A DNA stretch of 62,798 nt from Bacteroidota bacterium (GCA_027592755.1 JAQCLE010000011.1:1-62798); one strand, 5' to 3'. Numbered from the stretch's first letter, positions 8,145 to 17,936 are shown. Numbers and translations: made by a program. Notes: generated by a model not told the origin, from the sequence alone.

Positions 8145-9284
8145 ATGAGTCGCTTCTACGTTCCCTTAATTTCACCATTGGCTGGTTCTACCCTCATCAA
8201 CTTTTTCAAAGTGCTGAGATTGAATTCAATTCATCCAAAGTTTTGGATAAAAGTGATGCTGTCTCTGGGTGTTATAATAATTGCTACCCCTTTTCATTTT
8301 TTCGAGTGGCTATTCTTTAGGAAGAAGATCGGACAGTTTAAGTCATCTGAACCGCCACTTTTTATTTTGGGACATTGGAGGAGTGGAACAACTTATCTGC
8401 ATAATCTCCTGTGCTGTGATCCGCTTGCAGGATTTATGACTACATACCATTCAGTATGGCCCAACAATCTTGCAAGCTCGCTCATATTTAAAACTTTCAT
8501 GGCGACGTTAATGCCCAATAAAAGGCCCGCAGATGATGTTGAGCTAAACGTTGAGTTTCCCCAGGAAGAAGAATTCGCCATCAGCAATGTAACGCCCTAT
8601 GCCTATTATCATTTCTGGTACTTCCCTTCATATTGGAGGGAGTATTACCAAAAATATGTACGATTCCAATCGGTCAATAAAGGCGCTAAGAATGAATGGA
8701 AGGCTTCTTTTTCGCTTCTTGTGAAAAAGGCATTGATCAACACAAACGGCCAACGGGCTGTTTTCAAAAACCCCGTTAATACAGCAAGGATAAATCCGCT
8801 TTTAGAAATCTACCCTGAAGCAAGATTCATTTTCATTCATCGTAACCCGGTGATTGTTTACCTGTCATCCAAAAGATTCTTTTTGGAGCTGTTTCCAACA
8901 CTTTACTTCCAGAAAGTATCCGATGATCAGGTCTGCGAAATGATCCTTGCAACATATGTAAACCTGATGAATGATTATTTCGATCAGAAATCTATTATTG
9001 ATTCTAAGCATATCATAGAAATTCGGTACACGGATTTTGAGGCTGATCCTCTCAATTATCTCAAATCAATTTATGAAGATTTAGGCCTCATAGGATGGAA
9101 AGAAGCTGAGCCGAAATTCCAGGATTACATTGAAAGTCAAAGGACATATGAGAAGAAAAAGAGCTATGCCATCTCACAGAAGGAACTTGACATTGTGCTT
9201 GATAAATGGGGATTTGCAATGAAAAAATGGGGCTATGTGGTTCCTGAAAACCTGGAGGTTATACCATCATCCACATTACGGTAG
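8145..9284 (+). CDS. Sulfotransferase family protein
   Basis: A 379-residue protein of the PAPS-dependent sulfotransferase fold. The 5'-phosphosulfate-binding loop is GHWRSGTTYLHNLL (near residues 75-88) and the 3'-phosphate-binding region is FIFIHRNPVIVYLSSKRF (near residue 230), with FKNPVNTARI before it. A hydrophobic stretch before the loop (residues about 36-58) may anchor it to the membrane. Family members transfer sulfate from PAPS to carbohydrate, lipid or protein hydroxyls; the acceptor cannot be told. No PAPS-synthesis genes are nearby. The last 30 codons are duplicated, in decayed form, 780 bases downstream (9954-10046), on the far side of a toxin-antitoxin pair. Confidence 0.85.
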   Translation: MSRFYVPLISPLAGSTLINFFKVLRLNSIHPKFWIKVMLSLGVIIIATPFHFFEWLFFRKKIGQFKSSEPPLFILGHWRSGTTYLHNLLCCDPLAGFMTTYHSVWPNNLASSLIFKTFMATLMPNKRPADDVELNVEFPQEEEFAISNVTPYAYYHFWYFPSYWREYYQKYVRFQSVNKGAKNEWKASFSLLVKKALINTNGQRAVFKNPVNTARINPLLEIYPEARFIFIHRNPVIVYLSSKRFFLELFPTLYFQKVSDDQVCEMILATYVNLMNDYFDQKSIIDSKHIIEIRYTDFEADPLNYLKSIYEDLGLIGWKEAEPKFQDYIESQRTYEKKKSYAISQKELDIVLDKWGFAMKKWGYVVPENLEVIPSSTLR

Positions 9285-9416
9285 ACACGAAATGAAATAA
9301 ATAATATCTTAGATTAGTATTCTGTATACAAAGCGGATAAACAATATAAAAGGTATGTTTGGCCCATTGTTCGAGCTTTGTTCTCAACTGTTGATTAATA
9401 AATTCTAAATTTGGAT

Positions 9417-9650
9417 ATGGGAACAATCGAACTCAAATCTAATCTTCACAATCTTATCAACAATATCGAAAGTGTTGAGCTTTTAGAATCCGTCTATGAC
9501 TTCCTAATCCAAAACAAAAATGCACAAAGTGGAAATCTTTGGAGTAGTTTAACTGAGGAACAAAGGAAGGAGGTTATTGAAGCCTATGGAGAGTCTGAGA
9601 AAGAAGAAAATCTAATCCCACATTCTGAAGTCCTGAAGAGTATTACATGA
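9417..9650 (+). CDS. Antitoxin-like small protein of a ParDE-type module
   Basis: A 77-residue protein starting at ATG 9417 (MGTIELKSNLHNL); TTG 9411 is an alternative. It has an N-terminal helical segment (NLINNIESVELLESVYDFL) and an acidic middle with WSSLTEEQRKEVIEAY, a pattern typical of Bacteroidota antitoxins paired with RelE/ParE toxins. The stop overlaps the start of the toxin gene (ATGA). A TAAATTTG box ends three bases before the ATG, which would give a nearly leaderless transcript if it is the promoter. Confidence 0.75.
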   Translation: MGTIELKSNLHNLINNIESVELLESVYDFLIQNKNAQSGNLWSSLTEEQRKEVIEAYGESEKEENLIPHSEVLKSIT

Positions 9651-9914
9651 AGATATACTGGACGAAGAGATCAAGATCCAGGTTTTTTGAAATTCAGAAT
9701 TATATCGAAAGCGAATTTGGTGATGGATTTAAAAGAATATTCCAAAATAGAACAATTGCATTTCTGGAGTTTATTAACCAAATTTCCTAAAATGGGCAGT
9801 TTAGAAGTCCCTGAAAAGAATATTTACGGATTTCAAATCACAAGGCAAACGAGATTATTTTATCGTCTTGGTGATAACAAGATCAGTCTCTTAACTTTTT
9901 TTGACTCTAGGTAG
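9647..9914 (+). pseudogene. ParE/RelE-family toxin, frameshifted
   Basis: Reading from ATG 9647, coupled to the antitoxin stop, gives MKIYWTKRSRSRFFEIQNYI and on to FLEFINQIS before a stop near 9788. The adjacent frame continues the family pattern at once: KFPKMGSLEVPEKNIYG, then QTRLFYRLGDNKISLLTFFDSR to 9914. Joined, the two parts make an 89-residue ParE-like toxin of normal length. The shift falls within about 9777-9788, where CCAAATTTCCTAAAA offers short homopolymers, so either a real inactivating indel or a sequencing error is possible. ParE-family toxins poison gyrase or, in RelE-like members, cleave mRNA; which applies here cannot be decided. Confidence 0.75.
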
Positions 9915-9953
9915 GACCCAAAGCGCAAACCGAAATAAAAATAGCTCACCATA

Positions 9954-10046
9954 TCACAAACAGAGCTTGATATTGTGCTTGACAGTTGGGGATTTGCAAT
10001 AAAGTTATGGGGCTATGGGATTCCTGAAAACCTGCAAATTACATGA
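9954..10046 (+). pseudogene. Decayed duplicate of the sulfotransferase 3' end
   Basis: Thirty codons ending in TGA read SQTELDIVLDSWGFAIKLWG and then YGIPENLQIT, matching the end of the sulfotransferase at 8145-9284 (SQKELDIVLDKWGFAMKKWG, YVVPENLEV). About 80% of bases agree by eye over 89 positions. A stop codon lies just upstream in frame, so this is a remnant. A short stretch near 10100 (AAAGAATTTTCAGGCTGATCC) may be a further scrap of the same gene family. The toxin-antitoxin pair sits between the intact gene and this fragment. Confidence 0.8.
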
Positions 10047-10135
10047 TGACCGCATTATCTTATTAGGACTTTCGGTTATGGATATTTCCATTACTCGAAA
10101 AGAATTTTCAGGCTGATCCAATCATAGTAATTTAA

Positions 10136-11155
10136 TCAACTTTCATCTTCAAAGAACACCTGGTAAAAATGCATATTCCTATTCTCATCGAAGCCTTTAA
10201 CAATTCGTTCGCGGCTACCATGAACATAAATATGGAAGTTCTTGTCCAGCTTAATTACTGATCGGGTAAACCGCTTGTTAAACCGCACAGCCTGTGGGGA
10301 AATTTCGAAATCATCAATTGATGACAGATGATTGTCTAATTCATATTTTTTGGAGTAACCTTCAAAAGCTTCGATGATTTCTGGTTGCCTTATTACCTGT
10401 TCCTGGAATTCAACTCTATCAAAATGATCATTTTCCTTAAAGAAATTTACCGCTTCACTCATCATCCCAAGTTGTTCTCCCCGATTTTCTGTAGTCATCT
10501 CCTCCATCACAAAATCCCTGCACATTTGCATGTATTGATGGGTGTGATGGTAGTTGTCTTCCCGTGGCCTGACATTAAGAAATTGATCATTCCAATACCT
10601 GGCTTCATTTTGATTGGTTTGGGCGACCACCTGAACTAAAAATCCATCGTCCTGATCCTTATTGTATATTATGGCCCCTTTGTCCAGCTTATTGATGTTG
10701 ATGCCACGTTCAACATTTATCCCAAATCCATGATTTTCAGGAAAAACCTTTAGGTAGGTATCCTTATTTTCAGATTTGAAAATACCAAGGGCATCCACTA
10801 CTTCATTCTCCACCTGGCAGTTTGAGAAATACACCACAAAAAATTCTCCTGTCTTTATATTAGGACTTTGGGACGAAGACAAAAGTTCTTTTGCAAGGAT
10901 TTCAGATGACTCATGAAGATGCTCCTTATTCTCAAAGATTTTAATCGCCTGTTCCCGCACCGGATTTGAATTGTCAATGTCAAAATGATAGGACATCCCC
11001 TCCTTAAATGGTTTCAAGAAATACTTAGTCAACAATTCTCTGATCGGTTCGGGTAATAGGGTTGGCTGTGCGGAAATATTTACAATTCCGTTGTCAGCAT
11101 TTCCTACTTCGTGAATTGAAATCTGATCGATTTTAGTCTGAGAAAAATTGTACAT
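10136..11155 (-). CDS. Nucleoid-associated protein (NdpA/YejK, 37 kDa family)
   Basis: A 339-residue protein matching the NA37 nucleoid-associated family in length and pattern: an N-terminal region with ISIHEVGNADNG, the central GEFFVVYFSNCQVENE and DALGIFKSENKDTYLKV, then a helical C-terminal half with YMQMCRDFVMEEM. Escherichia coli YejK is a nucleoid-bound protein that interacts with topoisomerase IV; the role of the Bacteroidota versions is less clear. It is monocistronic, convergent with the sulfotransferase remnant and divergent from murI. Confidence 0.85.
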   Translation of the reverse strand: MYNFSQTKIDQISIHEVGNADNGIVNISAQPTLLPEPIRELLTKYFLKPFKEGMSYHFDIDNSNPVREQAIKIFENKEHLHESSEILAKELLSSSQSPNIKTGEFFVVYFSNCQVENEVVDALGIFKSENKDTYLKVFPENHGFGINVERGININKLDKGAIIYNKDQDDGFLVQVVAQTNQNEARYWNDQFLNVRPREDNYHHTHQYMQMCRDFVMEEMTTENRGEQLGMMSEAVNFFKENDHFDRVEFQEQVIRQPEIIEAFEGYSKKYELDNHLSSIDDFEISPQAVRFNKRFTRSVIKLDKNFHIYVHGSRERIVKGFDENRNMHFYQVFFEDES

Positions 11156-11264
11156 GGCACTTGCGTTCTTACATGATAAAAGAATAGCCTAAAATATAGA
11201 TAATCATCGAACCAAATGGCCGGACAACCGATATTATTCGCCCTAAAACCACATATTTGCACCC

Positions 11265-12071
11265 ATGGATTCATCAGCCCCTATTGGCATTTTTGACAGT
11301 GGTATTGGTGGAATGACCGTTGCCAGAGCTGTTAAAGACATTCTTGCTAATGAGCAGATAGTTTACTTTGGCGATACTGCACATTTACCTTATGGTGACA
11401 AGTCAGCAGCCACTATTCAAGCCTATTCAATAAAAATCACTGATGTTTTACTCAAGCGTGGTTGTAAAGTCATTCTTATTGCTTGTAATTCAGCATCATC
11501 GGCAGCATTTGAGCTGGTAAAAGAATATGCCGGAAGCAAGGCTAAAGTGTTCAATGTTGTTGATCCTATGGTTGATTATGTGCGTGAGCAATATTCAGAC
11601 ACAAGAATCGGACTCATTGGTACAAAACAAACGGTGAGTTCAGGAGTCTACAGGGACAAAATAGAAGCTACCAATAAGGGCTTGCAACTAACTTCCCTGG
11701 CAACACCTCTTCTTGTTCCGATGATTGAAGAAAGTTTTATTCATAATCAAATTAGTGAAGAAATAATCAAACTCTACCTCCAAAATGAAGAGTTGAAAGA
11801 CATCAAAGCACTCATATTGGCATGTACACATTACCCACTCATCATTGATGACATCAATAAATTTTATCAGGGAAAAATTGAGGTTATAGACTCGTCGATT
11901 ATTGTTGCCAGATCTTTAAAAGCCTATCTCGAATACAATAACTTGCTCAGCAAAAAGAAATCCGGGGAAGACCAATTCCTGGTATCCGACTATACTGATT
12001 CATTTGAACAGACTACAAAATTATTCTTTGGTCAGGTTGTTCATCTTGAGAAACACACTCTTTGGGAGTGA
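11265..12071 (+). CDS. murI: Glutamate racemase
   Basis: The 268-residue cofactor-independent racemase makes D-glutamate for peptidoglycan. Both catalytic cysteines lie in their motifs, ACNSASSAA (N-terminal half) and ACTHYPLI (C-terminal half), and the N-terminus has the substrate loop GIFDSGIGGMTVARAV. Length and motif spacing are normal. The gene is followed after 19 bases by the M1 peptidase gene on the same strand, so the two may be co-transcribed. Confidence 0.97.
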   Translation: MDSSAPIGIFDSGIGGMTVARAVKDILANEQIVYFGDTAHLPYGDKSAATIQAYSIKITDVLLKRGCKVILIACNSASSAAFELVKEYAGSKAKVFNVVDPMVDYVREQYSDTRIGLIGTKQTVSSGVYRDKIEATNKGLQLTSLATPLLVPMIEESFIHNQISEEIIKLYLQNEELKDIKALILACTHYPLIIDDINKFYQGKIEVIDSSIIVARSLKAYLEYNNLLSKKKSGEDQFLVSDYTDSFEQTTKLFFGQVVHLEKHTLWE

Positions 12072-12090
12072 GTAAACGACAACCTCAAAT

Positions 12091-13965
12091 ATGAAATCAC
12101 CAGCATTACTCATTGGACTTTTATTCGTTGGATTATTTAACGCCAAAACACAACATGGGTATTGGCAACAGCGAGTTGAATACGATATGGACATCGACTT
12201 CGATGTCAACAAGCATCAGTTTTCCGGAGAACAGAATTTAGTTTACTACAACAACTCGCCCGACACTTTAGACAAGGTTTTTTTTCACCTTTATTTCAAT
12301 GCGTTCCAACCTGGCAGTGATATGGATGTACATTCCAGAACTTTGAACAATCCTGACCGGAGAGTTGGGGACCGGATTCTTCACTTGAAAGAAAATGAAA
12401 TTGGTTACCATAAAATCAATTCGCTTAAGCAGGATGGGAAAAATGTTGATTATCATATTGAAGGAACAGTGCTTGAAATTGAGCTGGCAAGACCAATTTT
12501 GCCGGGCACGAAAACATCTTTTGAAATAAAGTTTCAAAGCCAGGTCCCCGTTCAAATCAGACGAAGCGGCAGGGACAATGCCGAGGAAATTGACTACTCG
12601 ATGGCGCAGTGGTATCCCAAAATGGCCGAGTATGACAAACAAGGCTGGCATACCGATCCATATGTCAATGCGGAATTCTTTGGTGTTTGGGGCGATTTTG
12701 ATGTGAAAATCACGATGGACTCATCTTATGTCATTGCAGCCACTGGAATCCTTCAAAATCCTGGAGAAATTGGTCACGGATATACGGACTCCAACGTTTC
12801 ACGAAAGAAAGGAGACAAACTTGTATGGAAATGGAACGCCAAGAATGTCCATGATTTTGTCTGGGCGGCCGACCGCGATTATTTGCATGATATTGTTACT
12901 GTGGAGAATGGGCCTGACGTGCACCTGTTTTATCAAGATAATGATGAAACAAAGGAATGGAAAAATTTACAGCCTTTAATCCCTCCAGCCTTCGAGTTTA
13001 TTCAGAACACTTTTGGGAAATATCCCTATCAAAATTATTCAATCGTTCAAGCCGGAGACGGAGGAATGGAATATCCGATGGTAACCCTGGTTACGGGTAA
13101 CCGCAGTTTGAACAGTCTATCAAGCACCGTGATTCACGAAATTATGCATAACTGGTTCCAGGGAGTTGTGGCCACTAACGAATCCCTTTATCCCTGGATG
13201 GACGAGGGTTATGCTTCCTATGGATCAGCGATAACCCAACATCACCTCAAAGAAAGAGGGGACGATATTAATCCCTTAGGTGGCGCTTATTCCGCTTATT
13301 TTTCAATGCTAGCATCCGGGAAAGAAGAACCTCTAACATCTCATGCCGACCATTTTGAGACTCTGAGAAATTATGTCTCATCAAGTTATTCGAAAGGTTC
13401 AATCTGGTTGCATCAGCTAAGTTACATCCTTGGCGAGGAAATATTTTTCAGTGGAATGAGAAGGTACTTCAACGAATGGAAATACAAACATCCTGAGCCA
13501 CTTGATTTCGTCAGAATAATGGAGAAAGAATCCGGCCTGGAGCTGGACTGGTATTACCAGAATTTTATCAATACCACCAACACCATTGATTATGGTATTA
13601 AATCCGTTGTGGGAGTTGGTGACAGTTCGAGTATAGTACTCCAAAATTTTGGAAGAATGCCCATGCCTATTGAGCTATTTGCTCAGTACGAAAATGGCGG
13701 AAATGAAATCCTCTACATTCCATTAGCCATCATGAGGGGAGTTAAGCAAAACGAAGCTGATGATTTAAAAAGGAAAGTATACTCTGATTGGCCTTGGACG
13801 CATACTTATTACACGCTCACAATTCCAATCAGTGCTGATCTAATCAAATCCCTGGAAATAGACCCTTCGCATCGTATGGCAGACATAGACCGATCGAATA
13901 ATGTTTATCCGTTTAATACAAGTCTGGGGATTAATGGGAAAGAGATAGCACCTGCTCAAAAGTGA
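12091..13965 (+). CDS. M1 family metallopeptidase (exported)
   Basis: A 624-residue protein with a signal peptide (ALLIGLLFVGLFNAKTQ). It has the gluzincin zinc site HEIMHNW with the downstream Glu ligand in WMDEGYASYG, and the M1 substrate-binding loop in the variant form GGMEYPM instead of GAMEN. The N-terminal beta domain (about residues 25-240) is the usual M1 saddle. It probably trims peptides in the periplasm or at the surface. The loop variant is common among Bacteroidota M1 enzymes, from memory. Confidence 0.92.
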   Translation: MKSPALLIGLLFVGLFNAKTQHGYWQQRVEYDMDIDFDVNKHQFSGEQNLVYYNNSPDTLDKVFFHLYFNAFQPGSDMDVHSRTLNNPDRRVGDRILHLKENEIGYHKINSLKQDGKNVDYHIEGTVLEIELARPILPGTKTSFEIKFQSQVPVQIRRSGRDNAEEIDYSMAQWYPKMAEYDKQGWHTDPYVNAEFFGVWGDFDVKITMDSSYVIAATGILQNPGEIGHGYTDSNVSRKKGDKLVWKWNAKNVHDFVWAADRDYLHDIVTVENGPDVHLFYQDNDETKEWKNLQPLIPPAFEFIQNTFGKYPYQNYSIVQAGDGGMEYPMVTLVTGNRSLNSLSSTVIHEIMHNWFQGVVATNESLYPWMDEGYASYGSAITQHHLKERGDDINPLGGAYSAYFSMLASGKEEPLTSHADHFETLRNYVSSSYSKGSIWLHQLSYILGEEIFFSGMRRYFNEWKYKHPEPLDFVRIMEKESGLELDWYYQNFINTTNTIDYGIKSVVGVGDSSSIVLQNFGRMPMPIELFAQYENGGNEILYIPLAIMRGVKQNEADDLKRKVYSDWPWTHTYYTLTIPISADLIKSLEIDPSHRMADIDRSNNVYPFNTSLGINGKEIAPAQK

Positions 13966-14004
13966 CTATTGAGTACTAAACCATTATCACTTGCTATTAC
14001 AAAT

Positions 14005-14038
14005 CCCCTCTCTGGAGGGGAAGGGGGTAGGTTTTTGT
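14005..14038. repeat. C/G-rich palindrome with T-tract, possible interspersed repeat or terminator
   Basis: CCCCTC and GAGGGG pair across a TCTG loop at 14005-14020. An AAGGGGGTAGG segment and five T residues follow. Hairpins of the form CCCCTC..GAGGGG..GGGGG recur in many Bacteroidota genomes as interspersed intergenic repeats; here it may also end the murI-peptidase transcript. Only one copy is in this window. Confidence 0.5.
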
Positions 14039-14060
14039 TACTCTTATTTTCTATAAGACA

Positions 14061-15044
14061 TTGAAAATCCTCATTGCTCATAAGGCCAAAATCCCAGTAA
14101 AAACATACGGTGGAACCGAGCGGGTGATGTGGTGGCTTGGTAAGGAATTATCAAAACGTGGCCATGAGATCACTTACCTTGTTGAGAAGGGTTCTACTTG
14201 TTCATTTGCTCAAATACAAATGATGGATAAAAGAAGCATTCAGGAACAAATGCCGTCTCAAACAGACATTGTTCACTTTTTTTTCCAGCCTCGAGAAGAA
14301 ATAGAGAAGCCTTACTTTGTAACCAATCAGGGAAATGTACCTGATAATGAGAAAGATTTGCCACTCGATCAAAACACAGTATTTGTCTCAAAGAACCATG
14401 CTGACCGACACCAGGCTTCATGCTATGTTTATAATGGCATTGATCCGGATGACTATGGAAAACCGGATTTAAGCCTGAAAAGAAAACATCTCCATTTTCT
14501 GGCGAAAGCCTCCTGGAAGTTAAAAAACCTGAAAGAGGCAATAACCATCGCTAAAAAAAGCGGAATACCATTGGAGGTGATGGGAGGAATCAGGTTCAAT
14601 GTCAAAATGGGTATAAATTTTACTTCTTCTCGAAATGTTCACTTCAACGGAATGTTAGGCGGGGGAAAAAAGAATGCAATTCTAAACACCTCCAAAGGCT
14701 TACTTTTCCCTGTTTTATGGAACGAACCTTTCGGTATTGCGATGGTTGAAAGCCTTTATTTTGGTTGTCCTGTTTTTGGTACGACTCACGGTTCACTACC
14801 TGAAATTGTAAATGATGAGGTGGGTTATCTCTCCAACTCCGGGGATGAACTGGTTCAGGCAATCACACAGTCACAATTTGATCCCCAAAAATGTCAGGAT
14901 TATGTGATAGAACACTTCATGGCAAAACAAATGACCGATGATTACCTCTCACTTTATGAAAAAGTTCTTAATGGAGAAAAACTGAATGCTACGCCGCCCT
15001 CTGAGGGTACAAAAAAAGAGGGACCTTTTGAGCCCCTCTTTTAA
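14061..15044 (+). CDS. Glycosyltransferase (GT-B fold, family 4-like)
   Basis: A 327-residue protein beginning at TTG 14061 (MKILIAHKAKIPVKTYGG). No ATG lies nearby and the opening strand of the GT-B fold fits this start. The N-terminal Rossmann domain has YGGTERVMWWLGKELSKRGH. The C-terminal nucleotide-sugar domain has the EX7E signature as EPFGIAMVE, then GCPVFGTTHGSLPEIV. It is shorter than many GT4 enzymes (about 350-400). The acceptor is unknown and no polysaccharide cluster surrounds it. A terminator hairpin overlaps its last codons. Confidence 0.85.
   Translation: MKILIAHKAKIPVKTYGGTERVMWWLGKELSKRGHEITYLVEKGSTCSFAQIQMMDKRSIQEQMPSQTDIVHFFFQPREEIEKPYFVTNQGNVPDNEKDLPLDQNTVFVSKNHADRHQASCYVYNGIDPDDYGKPDLSLKRKHLHFLAKASWKLKNLKEAITIAKKSGIPLEVMGGIRFNVKMGINFTSSRNVHFNGMLGGGKKNAILNTSKGLLFPVLWNEPFGIAMVESLYFGCPVFGTTHGSLPEIVNDEVGYLSNSGDELVQAITQSQFDPQKCQDYVIEHFMAKQMTDDYLSLYEKVLNGEKLNATPPSEGTKKEGPFEPLF
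15014..15042 (+). terminator. Terminator hairpin overlapping the end of the glycosyltransferase gene
   Basis: AAAAGAGGG (15014-15022) pairs with CCCTCTTTT (15034-15042). The inverted repeat forms the last codons and the stop of the gene, so coding sequence and terminator share bases. The A-tract and T-tract on the two arms would let it work in both directions, also ending the opposing iorB transcript. Confidence 0.65.
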
Positions 15045-15061
15045 CCAGTTCATTTGAAAAA

Positions 15062-17311
15062 TTAAACGATTTCTATTGGCAACTTCCTGATCCGCTGACC
15101 AGTAGCGGCATATATGGCATTGCACAACGCGGGAATAAATGGTGGCACCGGCGGCTCCCCAACTCCCGTTGGTTTTTCATTGCTGTCAACAATCTGAACC
15201 TCAGTATTGTAAGGCGCATCGGTAATCCTCGCAACGAGATAGTCATCGAAGTTGCTCTGTTGCACCACCCCATTTTTAACGGTGATCTCACTCTTAAGCG
15301 CAAGACTTGATGCAAAAGCAGCACCTCCCTCAAATTGAGATTTGATCCTATCAGGGTTTACTGCCACACCGCAGTCAATGGTATAGTAAACATTCGGAAT
15401 TTTTATCTTTCCATCAGTTACCTGTACTTCAACCACACAGGCTACATAAGTAAGGAAGCTACGATGTGCAGCGATACCCATTCCACCACCTGCAGGCATG
15501 CTTTTGCCCCATTTTGACTGATCTCTTACTTGCTCTATCACATTTCGGAACCTGCCGGTATCCCAGGGATAATCTGCAACTTCTTCGTTGTAATTCCAGA
15601 ACTCAGCCGCCAATGATGGGAAGTCAATTTGCCTGTCTTCCCCCAACAAGTCCAAAAGATTCTGAGGCGGATCAACACCGCGGGATTCCGCAACTTCATC
15701 AAGAGTACATCCCACCGCAAATGTGTGGTTGATATTAGCCACAGATCGCAACCAGCCCACCCTGATCTTGGTGGGAGCTTCCTGGGTTTCACAACAAATG
15801 CTGCCTGTATTATAAGGCAGGTCGATCATCCCCATGCTTATTTCAAGACCTGATGCTTCTTTTGCCGGGCTTGCCGTTCCAAAAATGCTAGGCAAAACGG
15901 AGCGATGAAGCCATGCAGATATGTTGTTGCTTTTATCTAAGGCAACTTCCACATGTTGCGCACAGTTGGAATGATAATAATCGTGTCTCAAATCATCTTC
16001 CCTTGTCCAAAGTAACTTAATCGGAGTGCCATTTTCTCTCGAAAGAAGAACAGCCTCTACCACAAAGTCGGGTTTTGATTTTCTTCCGAAAGCACCTCCT
16101 AACAATGTGACATTGATGGTCACGTTTTCCTCATCCAAGCCCGCAGCAGCTGCAACAGCAGCTCTCGTCGTTTGTGGATCCTGAACGGGTGCCCACACTT
16201 CTACTTTACCGTCTTTAAAGTTGGCCACAGCACATGGTGTTTCCATCGGTGAGTGCGAAAGATGAGGCACACGATAATCCGCTTTGATCACGTTTGTTGA
16301 ACTTTTTAACGCATTAGCTACTTCACCCTGCTCTCTACGAACATTTCCTTTTTTGTTGGCATTCGCCATCATTTCCGCTTCAAACTCAGCCGTGCTATAA
16401 TCCGCATGAGGACCATTGTCCCATTCAATTGTCAACGCTTCACGGCCTTTTAGAGCCGACCACGTATTATCAGCAATCACCGCAACGCCACCTAGGGGAC
16501 TGGCAAAACCAGCCGGAAATGGTGTTGACTCCAGTTTAACAACATTGGTAACTCCCGGCACCGCGGCAGCAGCATCTCCATTAAATGATTTTACACTTCC
16601 GCCCGCCACAGGAGGCCGTTGAACAACTGCGATTTTGGCACCGGCTATTTTCGTATCGAGTCCAAATCCAGCTTTACCTGTCACGATATCTTCAAGATCA
16701 CAGATCGAAGATTTTTTCGTGATATATTTAAAATCAGCAGGTGATTTTAATTTTATGGCATCCTCAGCGGGAACCTCTAAAAGAGCTGCTTTTTCTGCCA
16801 AATAACCGAAACCAAAAGCCTTCCCGGAAGAGTGTACAACCTCATGATTTTGTGCTTTACATTCTGAGACATCAACCTGCCATTCATTAGCCGCGGCTTG
16901 CTCAAGTAACATTCTTGCCGCAGCGCCAGCCCTTCTCAAAGGCGTGTAAAACATTCTCACGCTATATGATCCATCTGTATTCTGATCACCATATTTCTTA
17001 TCAGCTACAGCCTGGACAATTTTTACCTTACTCCAATCTGCTTCCAGTTCATCAGCCACAATAAGTGGCAAACTTGTACGGATACCGGTTCCCATTTCTG
17101 AACGATGGGCGATGATGCTCACTTCACCGGTACCATTGATGTTGAGATACACATTAGGTGAGAAATTGGCATTAGGGTCTCCAAATAATTTTTTTGAATC
17201 ACAGCCAAACTGTACTCCGAGGAGTAAACCGGTGGCACCTATTGAACTAGTTTTCAAAAACGACCGTCGGTCAACTTTGAATACGTTGATTTCTTTCATA
17301 AAATTTTTCAT
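15062..17311 (-). CDS. Molybdopterin-binding subunit of an aldehyde/isoquinoline oxidoreductase-type hydroxylase
   Basis: About 749 residues from ATG 17311, which overlaps the stop of the small subunit gene (ATGA); a longer frame reaching 17377 lies inside that gene. A twin-arginine signal ([19 protein letters not shown]) directs folded export. Xanthine-dehydrogenase-family features include [12 protein letters not shown] and the C-terminal [10 protein letters not shown] with the catalytic Glu. The layout with one large MoCo subunit and one 2Fe-2S subunit, and no FAD subunit, is that of isoquinoline 1-oxidoreductase (IorAB) and related periplasmic aldehyde or N-heterocycle dehydrogenases. The substrate cannot be read; electrons would go to a cytochrome or quinone. 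No cofactor-maturation (XdhC-like) gene is next to it. Confidence 0.92.
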   Translation of the reverse strand: MKNFMKEINVFKVDRRSFLKTSSIGATGLLLGVQFGCDSKKLFGDPNANFSPNVYLNINGTGEVSIIAHRSEMGTGIRTSLPLIVADELEADWSKVKIVQAVADKKYGDQNTDGSYSVRMFYTPLRRAGAAARMLLEQAAANEWQVDVSECKAQNHEVVHSSGKAFGFGYLAEKAALLEVPAEDAIKLKSPADFKYITKKSSICDLEDIVTGKAGFGLDTKIAGAKIAVVQRPPVAGGSVKSFNGDAAAAVPGVTNVVKLESTPFPAGFASPLGGVAVIADNTWSALKGREALTIEWDNGPHADYSTAEFEAEMMANANKKGNVRREQGEVANALKSSTNVIKADYRVPHLSHSPMETPCAVANFKDGKVEVWAPVQDPQTTRAAVAAAAGLDEENVTINVTLLGGAFGRKSKPDFVVEAVLLSRENGTPIKLLWTREDDLRHDYYHSNCAQHVEVALDKSNNISAWLHRSVLPSIFGTASPAKEASGLEISMGMIDLPYNTGSICCETQEAPTKIRVGWLRSVANINHTFAVGCTLDEVAESRGVDPPQNLLDLLGEDRQIDFPSLAAEFWNYNEEVADYPWDTGRFRNVIEQVRDQSKWGKSMPAGGGMGIAAHRSFLTYVACVVEVQVTDGKIKIPNVYYTIDCGVAVNPDRIKSQFEGGAAFASSLALKSEITVKNGVVQQSNFDDYLVARITDAPYNTEVQIVDSNEKPTGVGEPPVPPFIPALCNAIYAATGQRIRKLPIEIV

Positions 17312-17772
17312 GATACACCTCCCGCTGCTGCTTTCTTGATCGCTTTTCTTATTCTGACGTATGTGCCGCATCTGCAAATGTTACCTGACATTGCATTGTC
17401 GATGTCATCATCCGATGGATTTGGGTTGCTCTCAACAAGGGCAATCGCCGACATGATCTGGCCAGTTTGGCAGTAGCCGCATTGAGGCACATCTTCTTCC
17501 ATCCAGGCTATTTGAACAGGATGAAGTCCTCCTTCGGAAACTCCTTCAATCGTAGATACTTTTTTACTTCCAACAGATGAAACTATAGTTGAACAGGATC
17601 TTACCGGTTTTCCATCTACATGAACCGTGCAGGCACCACAAAGGCCTTTTCCACAGCCGAATTTCGTACCCGTCAATTCTAAATTATCTCGTAATACCCA
17701 GAGGAGTGGGGTATCGGGCATAGCCTCTACTTCCCTGGTTTGATTGTTAACGTTAATCTGGTATGTCGCCAT
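17308..17772 (-). CDS. 2Fe-2S subunit of the molybdenum hydroxylase (IorA-like)
   Basis: A 154-residue protein with the two-cluster pattern of xanthine-dehydrogenase small subunits: the plant-type site [15 protein letters not shown] with CS shortly after, then the helical domain motifs [12 protein letters not shown] and [11 protein letters not shown]. It passes electrons from the molybdenum site. It has no signal peptide, so it is presumably exported by riding on the Tat-tagged large subunit. It is the first gene of the operon and overlaps the large subunit by four bases. Confidence 0.95.
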   Translation of the reverse strand: MATYQINVNNQTREVEAMPDTPLLWVLRDNLELTGTKFGCGKGLCGACTVHVDGKPVRSCSTIVSSVGSKKVSTIEGVSEGGLHPVQIAWMEEDVPQCGYCQTGQIMSAIALVESNPNPSDDDIDNAMSGNICRCGTYVRIRKAIKKAAAGGVS

Positions 17773-17936
17773 TGGTTATTAAGGTTTGTTTGAATCTCTT
17801 AAAATACCAAAAATTCAAATCAATATCCAGTAGAGCTTTACTAAATCAGGCAAATGATGCTTTATTACTCTATTCCATTCATTTTTTCTTACAAATTGTG
17901 TGCTATTTCCACTTGTTTTCTTTGACTAAATTGTTT

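Noticed and set aside
15466-15853. Several plus-strand frames inside the molybdenum hydroxylase gene
   Set aside because: All are antisense to a well-conserved catalytic subunit and encode no recognisable pattern.
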